A stretch of 64,000 nt of DNA. It comes from Tragulus kanchil (lineage: Eukaryota > Chordata > Mammalia > Artiodactyla > Tragulidae). Both the position numbers and the translations under genes were made by a program. The notes beneath the pieces were generated by a model that was given only the letters and a program-made list of their open reading frames with translations, made no database searches and was not told where the DNA came from. The stretch lies in assembly GCA_022376925.1 (NCBI GenBank), contig JAIOJX010000025.1, positions 98,421,608 through 98,485,607 on the forward strand, written 5' to 3'. Of the stretch, positions 44,718 through 56,131 are shown piece by piece; the stretch's first letter is position 1; every line of letters starts with the position of its first letter.

Positions 44718-46860
44718 GTGAACCCTGGAAAAATGTAAAAAACCTTGAAAGAAAAAGGCAATACTGCTCTCAGCCCCCAAATAGTCATTTCTGCACAATG
44801 GCACTTGCTATGCTGTATGTGCTGGTGGTTGGGAATACATGTCACACTGCCCAGTCTCCCACAGCCCTTTGAAAAGGCTCTGGGACCTTGAAACTCATGG
44901 AAAGGTGCCTAAGAGGAAAAAATGGGACTGAGTAGAGATTACAAATGTAAAGCAACATATATTTATTTATTAAGGTCTAAGCCCAAGGAAGTAATTCACA
45001 GGGGTCTATGAACTGCCTAAAATTGTATGTCAACTTTTGCGAATGTGGGCATTTTTCTGGAGAGAGAGAGTCCATAACTTTCATTAGCCTTTCTAAGGAG
45101 ACCGTGCCCTTCACACAAGAATAAGAAACATTTATTTAAAAGAAAAGAAATCTGATAGTGGCGGAGGAAGCAATAGAAAGGTAAGAAAAGTAAGTACTAC
45201 CCACAATTATCAATTTTGTCATGACTCTCATAAGAACATCAGTTTTATGATAAAGCACTAAGACTTAGAGGAATAAGGAGATTTACAGCTCCAAGGACAC
45301 CGCAGGCAAATGGTGCCGCTGGCCATCCAACATGGACGCTTTTCTGACTCCAAAACATATGCCGTCCTCATTATGCTGACCTGTTATCTCCAGAGGGTCC
45401 TGGATTTAGCATCTGTTTTCCAAATATTCCTCACAGTCTAAGGAAATAAGGAACTGATTTCACAGAAATGGAAATGGTCGAAAAGAAAGTTGATAAAGTG
45501 TATTTTAATATGTTCATGCCCTTCAGGCCCCACAGACCTCAGGCCCCAGGGCCATGATAACTCTGAGCCTGTACCTGGAAAGGTGGATGTTGACCTTTGC
45601 CTCCTCATTCCACAGACAAAGGGTTAAGCATTATATTCATTCCCTGGGTAGCTAAAACTCACTTAACACCAACTAGAATGACTGTATAGATAAGCATGAA
45701 CCATAGAAGAGGAAAAACATCTAACCTCTACTGGGATGTGTAAGAGGTTAAGCTCAGAGGAAACTCTGGAGGAGCTGACACTTAGACTAAGCAGTGAACC
45801 ATGGAAAATGTAAAAAACCTTGAAAGAAAAAGGCAATACTGCTCTCAGCCCCCAAATAGTCATTTCTGCACAATGGCACTTGCTATGCTGTATGTGCTGG
45901 TGGTTGGGAATACATGTCACACTGCCCAGTCTCCCACAGCCCTTTGAAAAGGCTCTGGGACCTTGAAACTCATGGAAAGGTGCCTAAGAGGAAAAAATGG
46001 GACTGAGTAGAGATTACAAATGTAAAGCAACATATATTTATTTATTAAGGTCTAAGCCCAAGGAAGTAATTCACAGGGGTCTATGAACTGCCTAAAATTG
46101 TATGTCAACTTTTGCGAATGTGGGCATTTTTCTGGAGAGAGAGAGTCCATAACTTTCATTAGCCTTTCTAAGGAGACCGTGCCCTTCACACAAGAATAAG
46201 AAACATTTATTTAAAAGAAAAGAAATCTGATAGTGGCGGAGGAAGCAATAGAAAGGTAAGAAAAGTAAGTACTACCCACAATTATCAATTTTGTCATGAC
46301 TCTCATAAGAACATCAGTTTTATGATAAAGCACTAAGACTTAGAGGAATAAGGAGATTTACAGCTCCAAGGACACCATGAGCAAATGGTGCCGCTGGCCA
46401 TCCAACATGGACGCTTTTCTGACTCCAAAACATATGCCGTCCTCATTATGCTGACCTGTTATCTCCAGAGGGTCCTGGATTTAGCATCTGTTTTCCAAAT
46501 ATTCCTCACAGTCTAAGGAAATAAGGAACTGATTTCACAGAAATGGAAATGGTCGAAAAGAAAGTTGATAAAGTGTATTTTAATATGTTCATGCCCTTCA
46601 GGCCCCACAGACCTCAGGCCCCAGGGCCATGATAACTCTGAGCCTGTACCTGGAAAGGTGGATGTTGACCTTTGCCTCCTCATTCCACAGACAAAGGGTT
46701 AAGCATTATATTCATTCCCTGGGTAGCTAAAACTCACTTAACACCAACTAGAATGACTGTATAGATAAGCATGAACCATAGAAGAGGAAAAACATCTAAC
46801 CTCTACTGGGATGTGTAAGAGGTTAAGCTCAGAGGAAACTCTGGAGGAGCTGACACTTAG
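44718..46860. repeat. Ladder duplication D15 (~1076 b)
   Basis: 44718-45785 recurs at 45794-46860 with an 8-base filler. The copies differ near 45298 versus 46374 (a few substituted bases). D15 begins near the end of D14, so 'aaaaccttgaaagaaaaagg' occurs three times (about 43632, 44739 and 45814). Confidence 0.94.
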
Positions 46861-46994
46861 CCAGGAACTGAAGGACAAGTAGAATTTATCAAGACAAGAG
46901 GTAACATGAAAGTTTTCTCAAAAGAAGAGATTTTTGTTAACAATATAGTGTTGGAAATAATGGCAAACCAGTGCGCGCTTGTGTACAGAGGGGT
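44782..46994. other. Unique DNA within D15
   Basis: No repeat family or gene was recognised. A somewhat GC-richer patch near 45518-45610 (copy near 46593-46685) has no open frame of interest. Confidence 0.5.
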
Positions 46995-47006
46995 CTAAAG
47001 AAGACA

Positions 47007-47226
47007 TGCGTACATGTTCAGTCACTCAATTATATCCGACTCTGTGACCCCATGGACTGTAGCCCGCCAGGCTCCTCTGTTCATGGCATTTTCCAAGCAA
47101 AAATACCATAGAGAGTTGTCATTTCCTCCTCCATGGAATCTTCCTGACTCAGGAATCAAATCTTCATCTCCTGAGCCTCCTGCACTGGCAGGTAGATTCT
47201 TTACCACTGAGCCACTGGGAAAGCCC
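47007..47226 (-). mobile_element. Bov-tA SINE, antisense, with target-site duplication
   Basis: 'ggactgtagcccgccaggct' near 47054, 'cctgactcaggaatcaaat' near 47141 and 'gagccactgggaaagcccc' at the head end. A 12-base target repeat with one mismatch (ctaaagaagaca / ctaaaggagaca) lies at 46995-47006 and 47227-47238. This is among the better-preserved Bov-tA copies in the window. Confidence 0.92.
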
Positions 47227-47238
47227 CTAAAGGAGACA

Positions 47239-48116
47239 GGAACTTAGCAAAAATTCCTTACCCCTCACAGACTTGCACATAATCATTAACTACAGGATAT
47301 ACAGAAGTAGCATGAGTATATATTACATGTGATTATGTCCAAATTGTTTTTCTCAATAGCGTACCTTTGTTTCATCAACAAACATATCCAAATATAATCA
47401 AGGCAAAAAGAAGCAAAAAGTTAGAAGGAGACAGATTTCAAAGTGCACAACAAGAAGGACTGGTCTAATGTGACAGTTATCAAAATAAAAGAAAAACTTG
47501 AAGGAAGAAAGGAAAGAAAAGCAGACAGCAAGGGGAGGAAAGGGAACAAAGGAGAGGACAGTGTTTGGAAAAGCAGTGGGTTCCTGTAACTGCTTCCTCT
47601 CCCATCATTTTGTTTATGATTTTATAATTTCGGGTCAAAGAGATGCAACTATATTTGCTCCTTAGGCACCTTTGCTTGCAAAAAAGACAGAGATTCACAT
47701 CAAGAAATTGTGTGTCCATTTCTGGATAATAGGATTACAGGTAATTTTTATTCTCAAATTTCTAGCTTAATAGATGTTTTGTTTCTTCCTTTATAGTCAG
47801 AAAATGCCATAATTAATTCAAAACCTTTCTGCCTCCTGGTCAAACATTTAAAAATGTATTGATAGAGAATATATATATTCAAATGTGAGGCATTACTCTT
47901 TTCATATAAATTATACTATAATTAAACTATCCTTCATTTATTGTTTTTGATACATACCAGTTATATAGAATTGGTCCTGTATATATCTGTTGACCATTGA
48001 TTTTTGCATTATAGGCTTTCTTATATTAAAATTACCTACATCCATTTTGGTAACTATTTTAAACAGAAGAACCCCATATGATAAAACCAAAACACAACAT
48101 AAAAATGACTATTAAG
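47239..48116. other. Non-coding DNA, no recognised element
   Basis: AT-rich. A minus-strand frame at 47719-47480 translates a purine-rich stretch and looks accidental. Confidence 0.45.
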
Positions 48117-48432
48117 GGGTTTCCCTGGTGGTCCAGTGGGTAAGGACACCGCCTTGCAGTGCAAGGGGCGCCACTTCAGTCCCTGGCCTGGGAAGATCCC
48201 ACGTGCTGCGGAGCAGCTGGACCAATGTGTCCAATTACCGAGTCGGAGCTCTGGAGCGTGTGCGCCCAGAGCCGGTGCTCTGCAACAACAGAGGCCACTG
48301 CGATGGGAGGCCCACACAGGCCAAATAACAAAGATGGATGAAAATAGATAAATGAAAGACCAATAGAAGTGGCCCGCCTGCCCCCCTCCCTCCCAACCTG
48401 ACCGCCTGCTACCCCAGCCCCCGCCAAGAAAA
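48117..48432 (+). mobile_element. CHR-type tRNA SINE, long form
   Basis: Head 'ggggtttccctggtggtcca', body through 'gaccaatagaagtggcccg', then a C-rich extension (48375-48424) and a short A-rich end. CpGs are well kept. Only imperfect flanking repeats ('gactatt...ttaag'). Confidence 0.9.
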
Positions 48433-48479
48433 AGGACTATTTCTTAAGAAAGGTAAAAAGTAAGTGGTAATTTGGAAAA

Positions 48480-49400
48480 ACAATTTCTAATATTAAAAAG
48501 AAATGGGATTGGTTTCTAGAATATATTAAAGCCTTATACAGATTCTTTCAAAATAGAAATGTAGGCAAAAGTTATAAATAGTAATGTAAAAATACAGTAA
48601 TAAAAAGCAGCAGTTTCTTTTCACAAGTAAGCATAGAAAAGCAAATGAAGGCAATGAGACAGCACATTTTTGGCTCTCAGATTGGCAATATTTTAAATAG
48701 TCCCATTATACAGAGAACTGCATAATATATCCTGCAGTTTTTTTGAGGTATTTTTGACAATATCTTTTAAATTGTTTAACTATACATTCTATAATATGCA
48801 ACAGTTTCGCCTATTAGTTTTTCCCTTATAGAATTACCTGCATAAATGTCCAAAGAGGACTTCAATCATAATTATTTTCAAAGATTTAAATGGAAATAAC
48901 ATATCATTCAACATACTAATGCTTATATATGTATAGTGTATTAATGAGACAAAGGCTATGCAGCAGCTTAAAAAGATAGTTTTACTACTCTAAAAACTTT
49001 ACGTTCAAATATAGCACATAGAAAATGATCTAGATGAACACACATTAAAATAAAGTTAAGGGGCTTCCCTGGTGGTCCAGTGGGTAAGGACACTGCCTTA
49101 CAGTGCAAGGGGTGCCAATTTGATCTCTGGCCTGGGAAGATCCAACATACCGTGGAGCAGCTGGACCGATTGTCCAACTACTGAGCTGGAGTGCCCAGAA
49201 CTGGTGTTCTGCAGCCAGAGAGGCCACTGCAATGAGAGGCCCACACAGGCCAAAGAACAAAGATGGATGAAAATGGATAAATGAAAGACCAACAGACATG
49301 GCCAAAAAAAAAAAAAAAAAGCAATAAAGTTATGATTTCTCCAGGGGGTGGTACAGGACTAGAGAAAGAAAGTACAGTGGTCAGAAAAAGCATGTTTAGT
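48480..49400 (+). mobile_element. Old L1 (L1M-like) fragment, SINE-interrupted
   Basis: Sense ORF2 3' end and 3' UTR phrases in the right order: 'aaaagcaaatgaaggcaatg', 'cagattggcaatattttaaa', 'ttataga attacctgc' and 'atgcagcagcttaaaaagat'. After the SINE comes 'tttctccagggggtggtac'. Strongly diverged, with no open frame. The D16 copy is at 49749-50545. Confidence 0.65.
49059..49322 (+). mobile_element. CHR-type tRNA SINE, short form, with target-site duplication
   Basis: Complete short form ending '...catggcc' plus poly(A) (49304-49320). A perfect 10-base target repeat (aataaagtta) lies at 49049-49058 and 49323-49332, inside the old L1. The D16 copy is at 50203-50464. Confidence 0.94.
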
Positions 49401-50202
49401 TACATTATGTGATTTATTTAACCTTATATTGAGATGAGATCTTATTTTTAAATTTAACCAAATTTTTAAATCAAAGGAAAAATGAGACAATTTTATATTG
49501 CCTCAAAAATTTTTGCATGAAAAAGGGAATAGAGACATCAATTAGTTCAAACTTCTAAATTTAAAGACCTAGATCCTGATGTCAGAAGATTTGAAATTAC
49601 TCAGAAAAGGAGATATTTCTCATGCCCTAAGCTATAACTCAAGACTCCTGACTCTCATCCAGTGTTCTTCCATGCCCCTCAAGTGCATGGCAAGTATCCT
49701 TTTTTTTTTAATACATCAGTGAGAGTGTGCACCCCTCTTATTGTAATAAAAGCAGCAGTTTCTTTTCACAAGTAAGCATAGAAAAGCAAATGAAGGCAAT
49801 GAGACAGCACATTTTTGGCTCTCAGATTGGCAATATTTTAAATAGTCCCATTATACAGAGAACTGCATAATATATCCTGCAGTTTTTTTGAGGTATTTTT
49901 GACAATATCTTTTAAATTGTTTAACTATACATTCTATAATATGCAACAGTTTGCCTATTAGTTTTTCCCTTATAGAATTACCTGCATAAATGTCCAAAGA
50001 GGACTTCAATCATAATTATTTTCAAAGATTTAAATGGAAATAACATATCATTCAACATACTAATGCTTATATATGTATAGTGTATTAATGAGACAAAGGC
50101 TATGCAGCAGCTTAAAAAGATAGTTTTACTACTCTAAAAACTTTACGTTCAAATATAGCACATAGAAAATGATCTAGATGAACACACATTAAAATAAAGT
50201 TA

Positions 50203-50464
50203 AGGGGCTTCCCTGGTGGTCCAGTGGGTAAGGACACTGCCTTACAGTGCAAGGGGTGCCAATTTGATCTCTGGCCTGGGAAGATCCAACATACCGTGGA
50301 GCAGCTGGACCGATTGTCCAACTACTGAGCTGGAGTGCCCAGAACTGGTGTTCTGCAGCCAGAGAGGCCACTGCAATGAGAGGCCCACACAGGCCAAAGA
50401 ACAAAGATGGATGAAAATGGATAAATGAAAGACCAACAGACATGGCCAAAAAAAAAAAAAAAGC
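50203..50464 (+). mobile_element. CHR-type tRNA SINE, short form (D16 copy)
   Basis: Duplicate of 49059-49322 with the same 10-base flanks (50193-50202, 50465-50474) and a shorter A run. Confidence 0.93.
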
Positions 50465-50545
50465 AATAAAGTTATGATTTCTCCAGGGGGTGGTACAGGA
50501 CTAGAGAAAGAAAGTACAGTGGTCAGAAAAAGCATGTTTAGTTAC

Positions 50546-52360
50546 ATTATGTGATTTATTTAACCTTATATTGAGATGAGATCTTATTTTTAAATTTAAC
50601 CAAATTTTTAAATCAAAGGAAAAATGAGACAATTTTATATTGCCTCAAAAATTTTTGCATGAAAAAGGGAATAGAGACATCAATTAGTTCAAACTTCTAA
50701 ATTTAAAGACCTAGATCCTGATGTCAGAAGATTTGAAATTACTCAGAAAAGGAGATATTTCTCATGCCCTAAGCTATAACTCAAGACTCCTGACTCTCAT
50801 CCAGTGTTCTTCCATGCCCCTCAAGTGCATGGCAAGTATTCTTTAATTCTGAGTACAGTATCAGTAATGTTTGTGTTTTAGATGATGACAATGCTGAGAG
50901 TAGTAAGTTTTCACTAAGTGTAAGCAGATGTGTGCACCCCCTCTTATAGGAAGCAAAATTGAGTAGACATTAATTATAGCCACATTCCTTCCCCAGATTA
51001 ATCATAATGAGCTGGTAGAAATGCTTCTACATGTATAGCATGAAAATAGTCGATTGCAGAGTTTATGGTCTTAATTATTTAGTATTAAAGGCCTCATTTT
51101 GAGGTGCACAGCAACATTCAATTAGAAAAAAATAGAGTAAATGCATTTGTTTAAACAGGAATTTACAAGGCATTATAGTTGCAGGCATAACAAACACTCC
51201 CAAGATCACTTCAAGAAGTAGAATTTAGCAATAAGAACCCTGCCCAAATGGTAGCAGTAGACCTGGGTTTTGTGAATGCAGATGGTACTGCAGCTTCTGA
51301 ATGATTCAATAAAAAAAAATTTATTTACAGATAATTCAACATTGCAAAGTCCAGTGGGATCAGCTGCTTTCTCCCCATATCCTTTCAGCAGAGAATTTTC
51401 TGCTGTCCATATTTTCTAAAAGAAGAACTTTTGATGTTCACCATCAATATCAAGTAACAACCAGGGACCATTTCACTGTGGGAGAAAAAAAACAGTTTTT
51501 GGCCCCATGTCCAAATTCCACTCCATTGTTCATTTACCAAAACTAAAATTATAATAAAAACAAGATTATGGACTTTATATAGGCCTATAAAATAACTCTG
51601 GAAAATTACAGATCCAGAAAAAAATAATCAAAAACCTCAATATCAGCTGTAAAACTTTCTAAAAATGCAACAAATAATGTAATACAGAACAGAGATGGAA
51701 TTTGGCTCTGAATTGAGTTGCCCACCTGCAAGTTATTTTTAGGCATCCCCAAGATGGAAAGGAAAACATAAAAAATAAAAAAGAAACTTTTCCGCAAGTC
51801 CCCATAAAAAGAGTGCTCTGTGGTTGAATCTTCACTCAGATTCCAAACCAAGTATTGTCCCGTTATGCACAGACTATGAATAAACTAAGGATAGAGGAAA
51901 ATCAACAAAAGATAAAAGGAAAAGATAAACATGCGCGTGTATAAAAAGGAAGAAATGAAACTAGCTAATTAAAGTTGTTGTGGTTTTTTTTTCTCCCATT
52001 CATGCTCAAAGGTAATTCTCACTAAGTAAATAACTCATGAGACAGGTTAGTTGAGGAGAAGCTTTAAAAGTCTACTTTCTCTCTCTTTCTGGTTTCCAGA
52101 AAGCACCAAGATTGGGCAATAGAAAGTTATTTTTGGGATTGGGTGAAAGAAATAGAGAACAAACTGCAATGAGGAATGCCCCTTGTCTCTTCAAATGCAT
52201 TTTCTCTGCACATTGAAAATCTGTTAATAATGAAGGTCAATCAGATCACAGAGTGAGTGATTATCAACTTAAAACCATTCTGTTATTCAAAAAATGATGA
52301 ATCGTAAAATTTTCCAGGTATAGCAAAGTACATCCTTGAGAACAACATCCTTGGGCCTTT
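50546..52360. other. Non-coding DNA, no recognised element
   Basis: No gene or repeat family was recognised. This is one of the longer stretches outside the ladder (from 50948). The 81-codon minus frame at 51851-51606 has no known domain. Confidence 0.5.
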
Positions 52361-52623
52361 GGGCCTAATTTTTTTTAATTCTATAAATTCTAAAACTTAC
52401 ATTTTAGATTACAAGAATCACCAGTTTCAACACAATACTATCCAAAAAACAGATTTTATGGCCAAATAGAGTTAAGTATATTTAGAGAAGTGTAGGCCTA
52501 TTTTTTTTTCAGTAAATTCTAAAACTTGCATTTCAGGTTACAGGAATCACCAATTTCAACACAATGCCATCCAAAAGACAGATGTTATGGCCAAATGGAG
52601 TTAAGTATATTTAGAGAAGTACA
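52361..52623. repeat. Old ~130-base tandem duplication, diverged
   Basis: Unit 1 (52361-52493) and unit 2 (52495-52623) share order and length but differ by many substitutions (for example 'aaaacttacattttagatta' versus 'aaaacttgcatttcaggtta'). This is what a real, aged tandem duplication looks like, in contrast to the ladder copies. Confidence 0.9.
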
Positions 52624-52631
52624 GACCAGGT

Positions 52632-52850
52632 TTGGGCTTCCCTGTTAATTTAGCTTGTAAAGGAATCCGCTTCAGCGTGGAAGACCTGGCTTTGATCCCT
52701 GGGTTGAGAAGATCACCTAGAGGAGAGCATGGCAACCCACTCCAGTATTCTTGCTTGAAAAATTCTGCAAACAGAGGGGCCTAGTGGGCTATGGTCCACG
52801 GGGCCTCAAAAGAATCAGGCATGACTTACTGACTAAACATCACCACCACC
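52632..52850 (+). mobile_element. Bov-tA SINE
   Basis: 'gggcttccctgttaatttag' head, 'gctttgatccctgggttgag' B-box region, 'cactccagtattcttgcttg', and an end at 'ctgactaaacatcaccacca'. Moderately diverged. The flanks are only weakly similar. Confidence 0.88.
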
Positions 52851-52997
52851 AAGTTTAGGTATAATGCCGAGGTTTCAAGTTAATGCCATGATGACATTGA
52901 GAGACTGGGGTTTTTCTTCTTCAGTCAATCTTCTATCACTACCATTACCATGAAAATCTTCTTGAAAAGTAATTCACAACATTCATTTTTTACATAT

Positions 52998-53400
52998 AAT
53001 GGACACTTCACCAGTTCATCTCAGCAGCATTCGACACAGCTGGAAACTTCCTCCTCTCCGTGGTCTTATTCTCCCCCTATTTCTTTCAGCAAATACAGGT
53101 CTCTTATCTTTCACTCTACATTTTGTATATGGATGTGCACCAGGGTTCCGTTCTGGGCCTCTTTTCTTCCTTGTCTTCACTTCTTTCCATTTAATCACAT
53201 ACATTCTGTCTTTGCATATCATCTCTAGCCTAGATCCAATTTAGCAATCCCCCCAGCTTCATTCTCGTAGATATCACTGTCTCTCTGACATCTCTACCAA
53301 AATATATGAAAACCATTTCAAACTTATTAAGGTCCAAAAACAAACTGTTAAATTTTCTCTTCAAACCTGTTCTTTCTCCTATTTTTCCTACCTTGTTTCA
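52998..53400 (+). mobile_element. L2 LINE fragment (RT 3' region)
   Basis: Sense L2 landmarks: 'tcatctcagcagcattcgac', 'tgcaccagggttccgttctg', 'gtagatatcactgtctctct' and 'catttcaaacttattaaggt'. An ancient LINE relic; the 92-codon frame here is not a gene. The D17 copy from 54281 carries only the right part. Confidence 0.68.
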
Positions 53401-53404
53401 AGTT

Positions 53405-53665
53405 GTTTTTTCTTAATTGATGTATAGTTGATTTACAGTATTATGTTTCAGATGTGTGACATAGTGATTCAATATTTTCACAGAGTATATTACTCTAATC
53501 TATAAAAGTTTATATAAAGTTATTATAAAAATGGTCATATTCCTTATGTTGTACAATATAATTCTTATAGCTTATTTATTTTATACATAGTGGTTTGTGC
53601 CTCTTAATCTCCTACCTATTTTGTCCCTCCCTCTTTCCTTTCCCTACTGGTAACCACAATGTAGC
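53405..53665 (-). mobile_element. L1 3' UTR fragment, antisense
   Basis: 'gatgtatagttgatttacag', 'gatgtgtgacatagtgattc' and 'ctactggtaaccacaatgta' follow the reversed 3' UTR of old cetartiodactyl L1. The D17 copy is at 54535-54795. Confidence 0.65.
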
Positions 53666-53878
53666 AAAAGGTCCAATGGGTAAGATAAATATTATTAATT
53701 ATAATGTGTTAGCATAAGTGATTAAAAAAAAAGCACAAAAGAAAATAGGAACACAGTCTAAAGTTACCACTTGGGAAGAAAATAATTAAAAGGGGATGTT
53801 TCTGAACTATTGTTTTCAAAGATGGTATGGCACCAGGATTTGCCTTCATGCCCTTTTTTATCTGCCTATACTTTTGAG

Positions 53879-53997
53879 GGTAATTCCCTGGCAGTCCAGG
53901 GATTAGGACTCTGTACTTTCGCTATGAGGGCCGAGGTTCCAGCCCTGTTGGAAGAAATCAGTCCCCACTAGTCGTGCAGTGTGGCCAGATAAAAAGG
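53879..53997 (+). mobile_element. CHR-2-type tRNA SINE
   Basis: 'taattccctggcagtccagg' head, 'gaggttccagccctgttgg' B-box region and 'gtgcagtgtggccagataaa' end. About 120 bases and diverged. The D17 copy is at 55009-55127. Confidence 0.8.
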
Positions 53998-55008
53998 TTT
54001 TCTTAAATAGTACTTTTCCCACATTCGCTTTTAATTAGAGACTTTAAAATTTGCTTTAAAATCTCATTCTCTGCACCACACTTCCACAGAAACAAGCAGG
54101 TCCCTGGTGAGCACAAGGGGACCAGGCAGTGAGGTTAGAGAAATGGAGACCAACTATAAGCCCTACAACATCAGGTAGGGGTGCAGCATCATCCATAGAA
54201 ATCAACTGGTAGAATTAATTAAGAGCATTGTTTTTGCATAGGAGTGTCTTGAGTGAACAAAAATTGGGTAGAAGTAAAGGTTCTGGGCCTCTTTTCTTCC
54301 TTGTCTTCACTTCTTTCCATTTAATCACATACATTCTGTCTTTGCATATCATCTCTAGCCTAGATCCAATTTAGCAATCCCCCCAGCTTCATTCTCGTAG
54401 ATATCACTGTCTCTCTGACATCTCTACCAAAATATATGAAAACCATTTCAAACTTATTAAGGTCCAAAAACAAACTGTTAAATTTTCTCTTCAAACCTGT
54501 TCTTTCTCCTATTTTTCCTACCTTGTTTCAAGTTGTTTTTTCTTAATTGATGTATAGTTGATTTACAGTATTATGTTTCAGATGTGTGACATAGTGATTC
54601 AATATTTTCACAGAGTATATTACTCTAATCTATAAAAGTTTATATAAAGTTATTATAAAAATGGTCATATTCCTTATGTTGTACAATATAATTCTTATAG
54701 CTTATTTATTTTATACATAGTGGTTTGTGCCTCTTAATCTCCTACCTATTTTGTCCCTCCCTCTTTCCTTTCCCTACTGGTAACCACAATGTAGCAAAAG
54801 GTCCAATGGGTAAGATAAATATTATTAATTATAATGTGTTAGCATAAGTGATTAAAAAAAAAGCACAAAAGAAAATAGGAACACAGTCTAAAGTTACCAC
54901 TTGGGAAGAAAATAATTAAAAGGGGATGTTTCTGAACTATTGTTTTCAAAGATGGTATGGCACCAGGATTTGCCTTCATGCCCTTTTTTATCTGCCTATA
55001 CTTTTGAG

Positions 55009-55127
55009 GGTAATTCCCTGGCAGTCCAGGGATTAGGACTCTGTACTTTCGCTATGAGGGCCGAGGTTCCAGCCCTGTTGGAAGAAATCAGTCCCCACTA
55101 GTCGTGCAGTGTGGCCAGATAAAAAGG
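55009..55127 (+). mobile_element. CHR-2-type tRNA SINE (D17 copy)
   Basis: Duplicate of 53879-53997 carried by D17. Confidence 0.8.
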
Positions 55128-55647
55128 TTTTCTTAAATAGTACTTTTCCCACATTCGCTTTTAATTAGAGACTTTAAAATTTGCTTTAAAATCTCATTCT
55201 CTGCACCACACTTCCACAGAAACAAGCAGGTCCCTGGTGAGCACAAGGGGACCAGGCAGTGAGGTTAGAGAAATGGAGACCAACTATAAGCCCTACAACA
55301 TCAGGTAGGGGTGCAGCATCATCCATAGAAATCAACTGGTAGAATTAATTAAGAGCATTGTTTTTGCATAGGAGTGTGTTGAGTGAACAGTTTAGAAGGA
55401 AGAACTTTGGGGTAAGAAGCAAACATCCAACAAATGCCAACAACTTTTGACCATTACCATCACTGCCTGGCAAACCCCTTTGCTTCCTTTAAGAACTAGT
55501 CCAAAGGTCCTCTCCTTTCTGAAGCATTTGCATTTAATCAGTCAACTTCCTCTCCTGAGCACCTAAAGGCTTCCATGATGACATGACTAGTTATGACTAG
55601 TTATCATGGTATGCACTACAGTGGATGGAGCTATTTAGTTAGCACAT

Positions 55648-56014
55648 TGTATCAGTCAACTCAGGCTGCCATATTGAAATGCCATATGCTAGGTGACTTA
55701 AACCTCAGAAATTCATTTTCTGACAGTTCAATTCTGGAGGCTAGAAGTTCAAGATCAAGGTGTCATCTAGGCTGGTTTCTGGTGAGGATCTCTTCTTAGC
55801 ATGCAGCCTTCTAGCTGTGTGGACATGGTGGACAGAGAGAGCTTTGAAGTCTCTTCCTCTTCTTCTAAGGACACCAGTTCTATCAGCTTAGGGCCTCACA
55901 CTTGTGACATCATTTAACCTTCAATGCTGACTCAGAGGCCCTATCTCCAAATACAGTCACATGAATACTGAGGAGACATGAATACTGAGGAGACACAGCA
56001 TTTAGTCTATAACA
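55648..56014 (-). mobile_element. MaLR-type LTR, antisense
   Basis: Reversed LTR landmarks: 'gtatcagtcaactcaggctg', 'aattctggaggctagaagtt', 'ctctagctgtgtgg'-like text near 55811, 'ccctatctccaaatacagtc' and the end 'tagtctataaca'. It contains a 17-base tandem doublet (catgaatactgaggaga) at 55963-55996. No viral genes. The D18 copy is at 56820-57186. Confidence 0.75.
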
Positions 56015-56108
56015 TACGTGTCTCATGAAGACTATGCCTCGGTCATAGTTTAATCCCAGCACTTTTCTCTGAGCCTAGCACATTGAAAAAGATAATTTTT
56101 CAATGAAA

Positions 56109-56131
56109 GGATGGATGGATGAATGGATGGA
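56109..56131. repeat. (GGAT)n microsatellite
   Basis: Five to six GGAT/GAAT units, repeated at 57281-57303 through D18. Confidence 0.88.

Larger units (their letters stand above)
42571..44781. repeat. Ladder duplication D14 (~1106-1121 b)
   Basis: 42571-43674 recurs at 43692-44781. The first 120 bases of the second copy are noisy, with about 15 bases lost in several small deletions relative to 42571-42704; thereafter the copies agree closely. The 17-base filler (43675-43691) nearly repeats 43598-43613. Confidence 0.93.
48604..50947. repeat. Ladder duplication D16 (~1145 b)
   Basis: 48604-49741 recurs at 49749-50947. Near its right end the first copy has lost about 63 bases and gained a T run (49698-49725 versus 50839-50930). 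Other differences are the poly(A) length of the nested SINE and a single base near 48808 versus 49952. Confidence 0.93.
53151..55389. repeat. Ladder duplication D17 (~1130 b)
   Basis: 53151-54259 recurs at 54281-55389. The 21-base filler (54260-54280) resembles, with errors, the sequence that truly follows (from about 55390), as expected of a poorly corrected read end. One substitution is seen at 54247 versus 55378. Confidence 0.94.
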
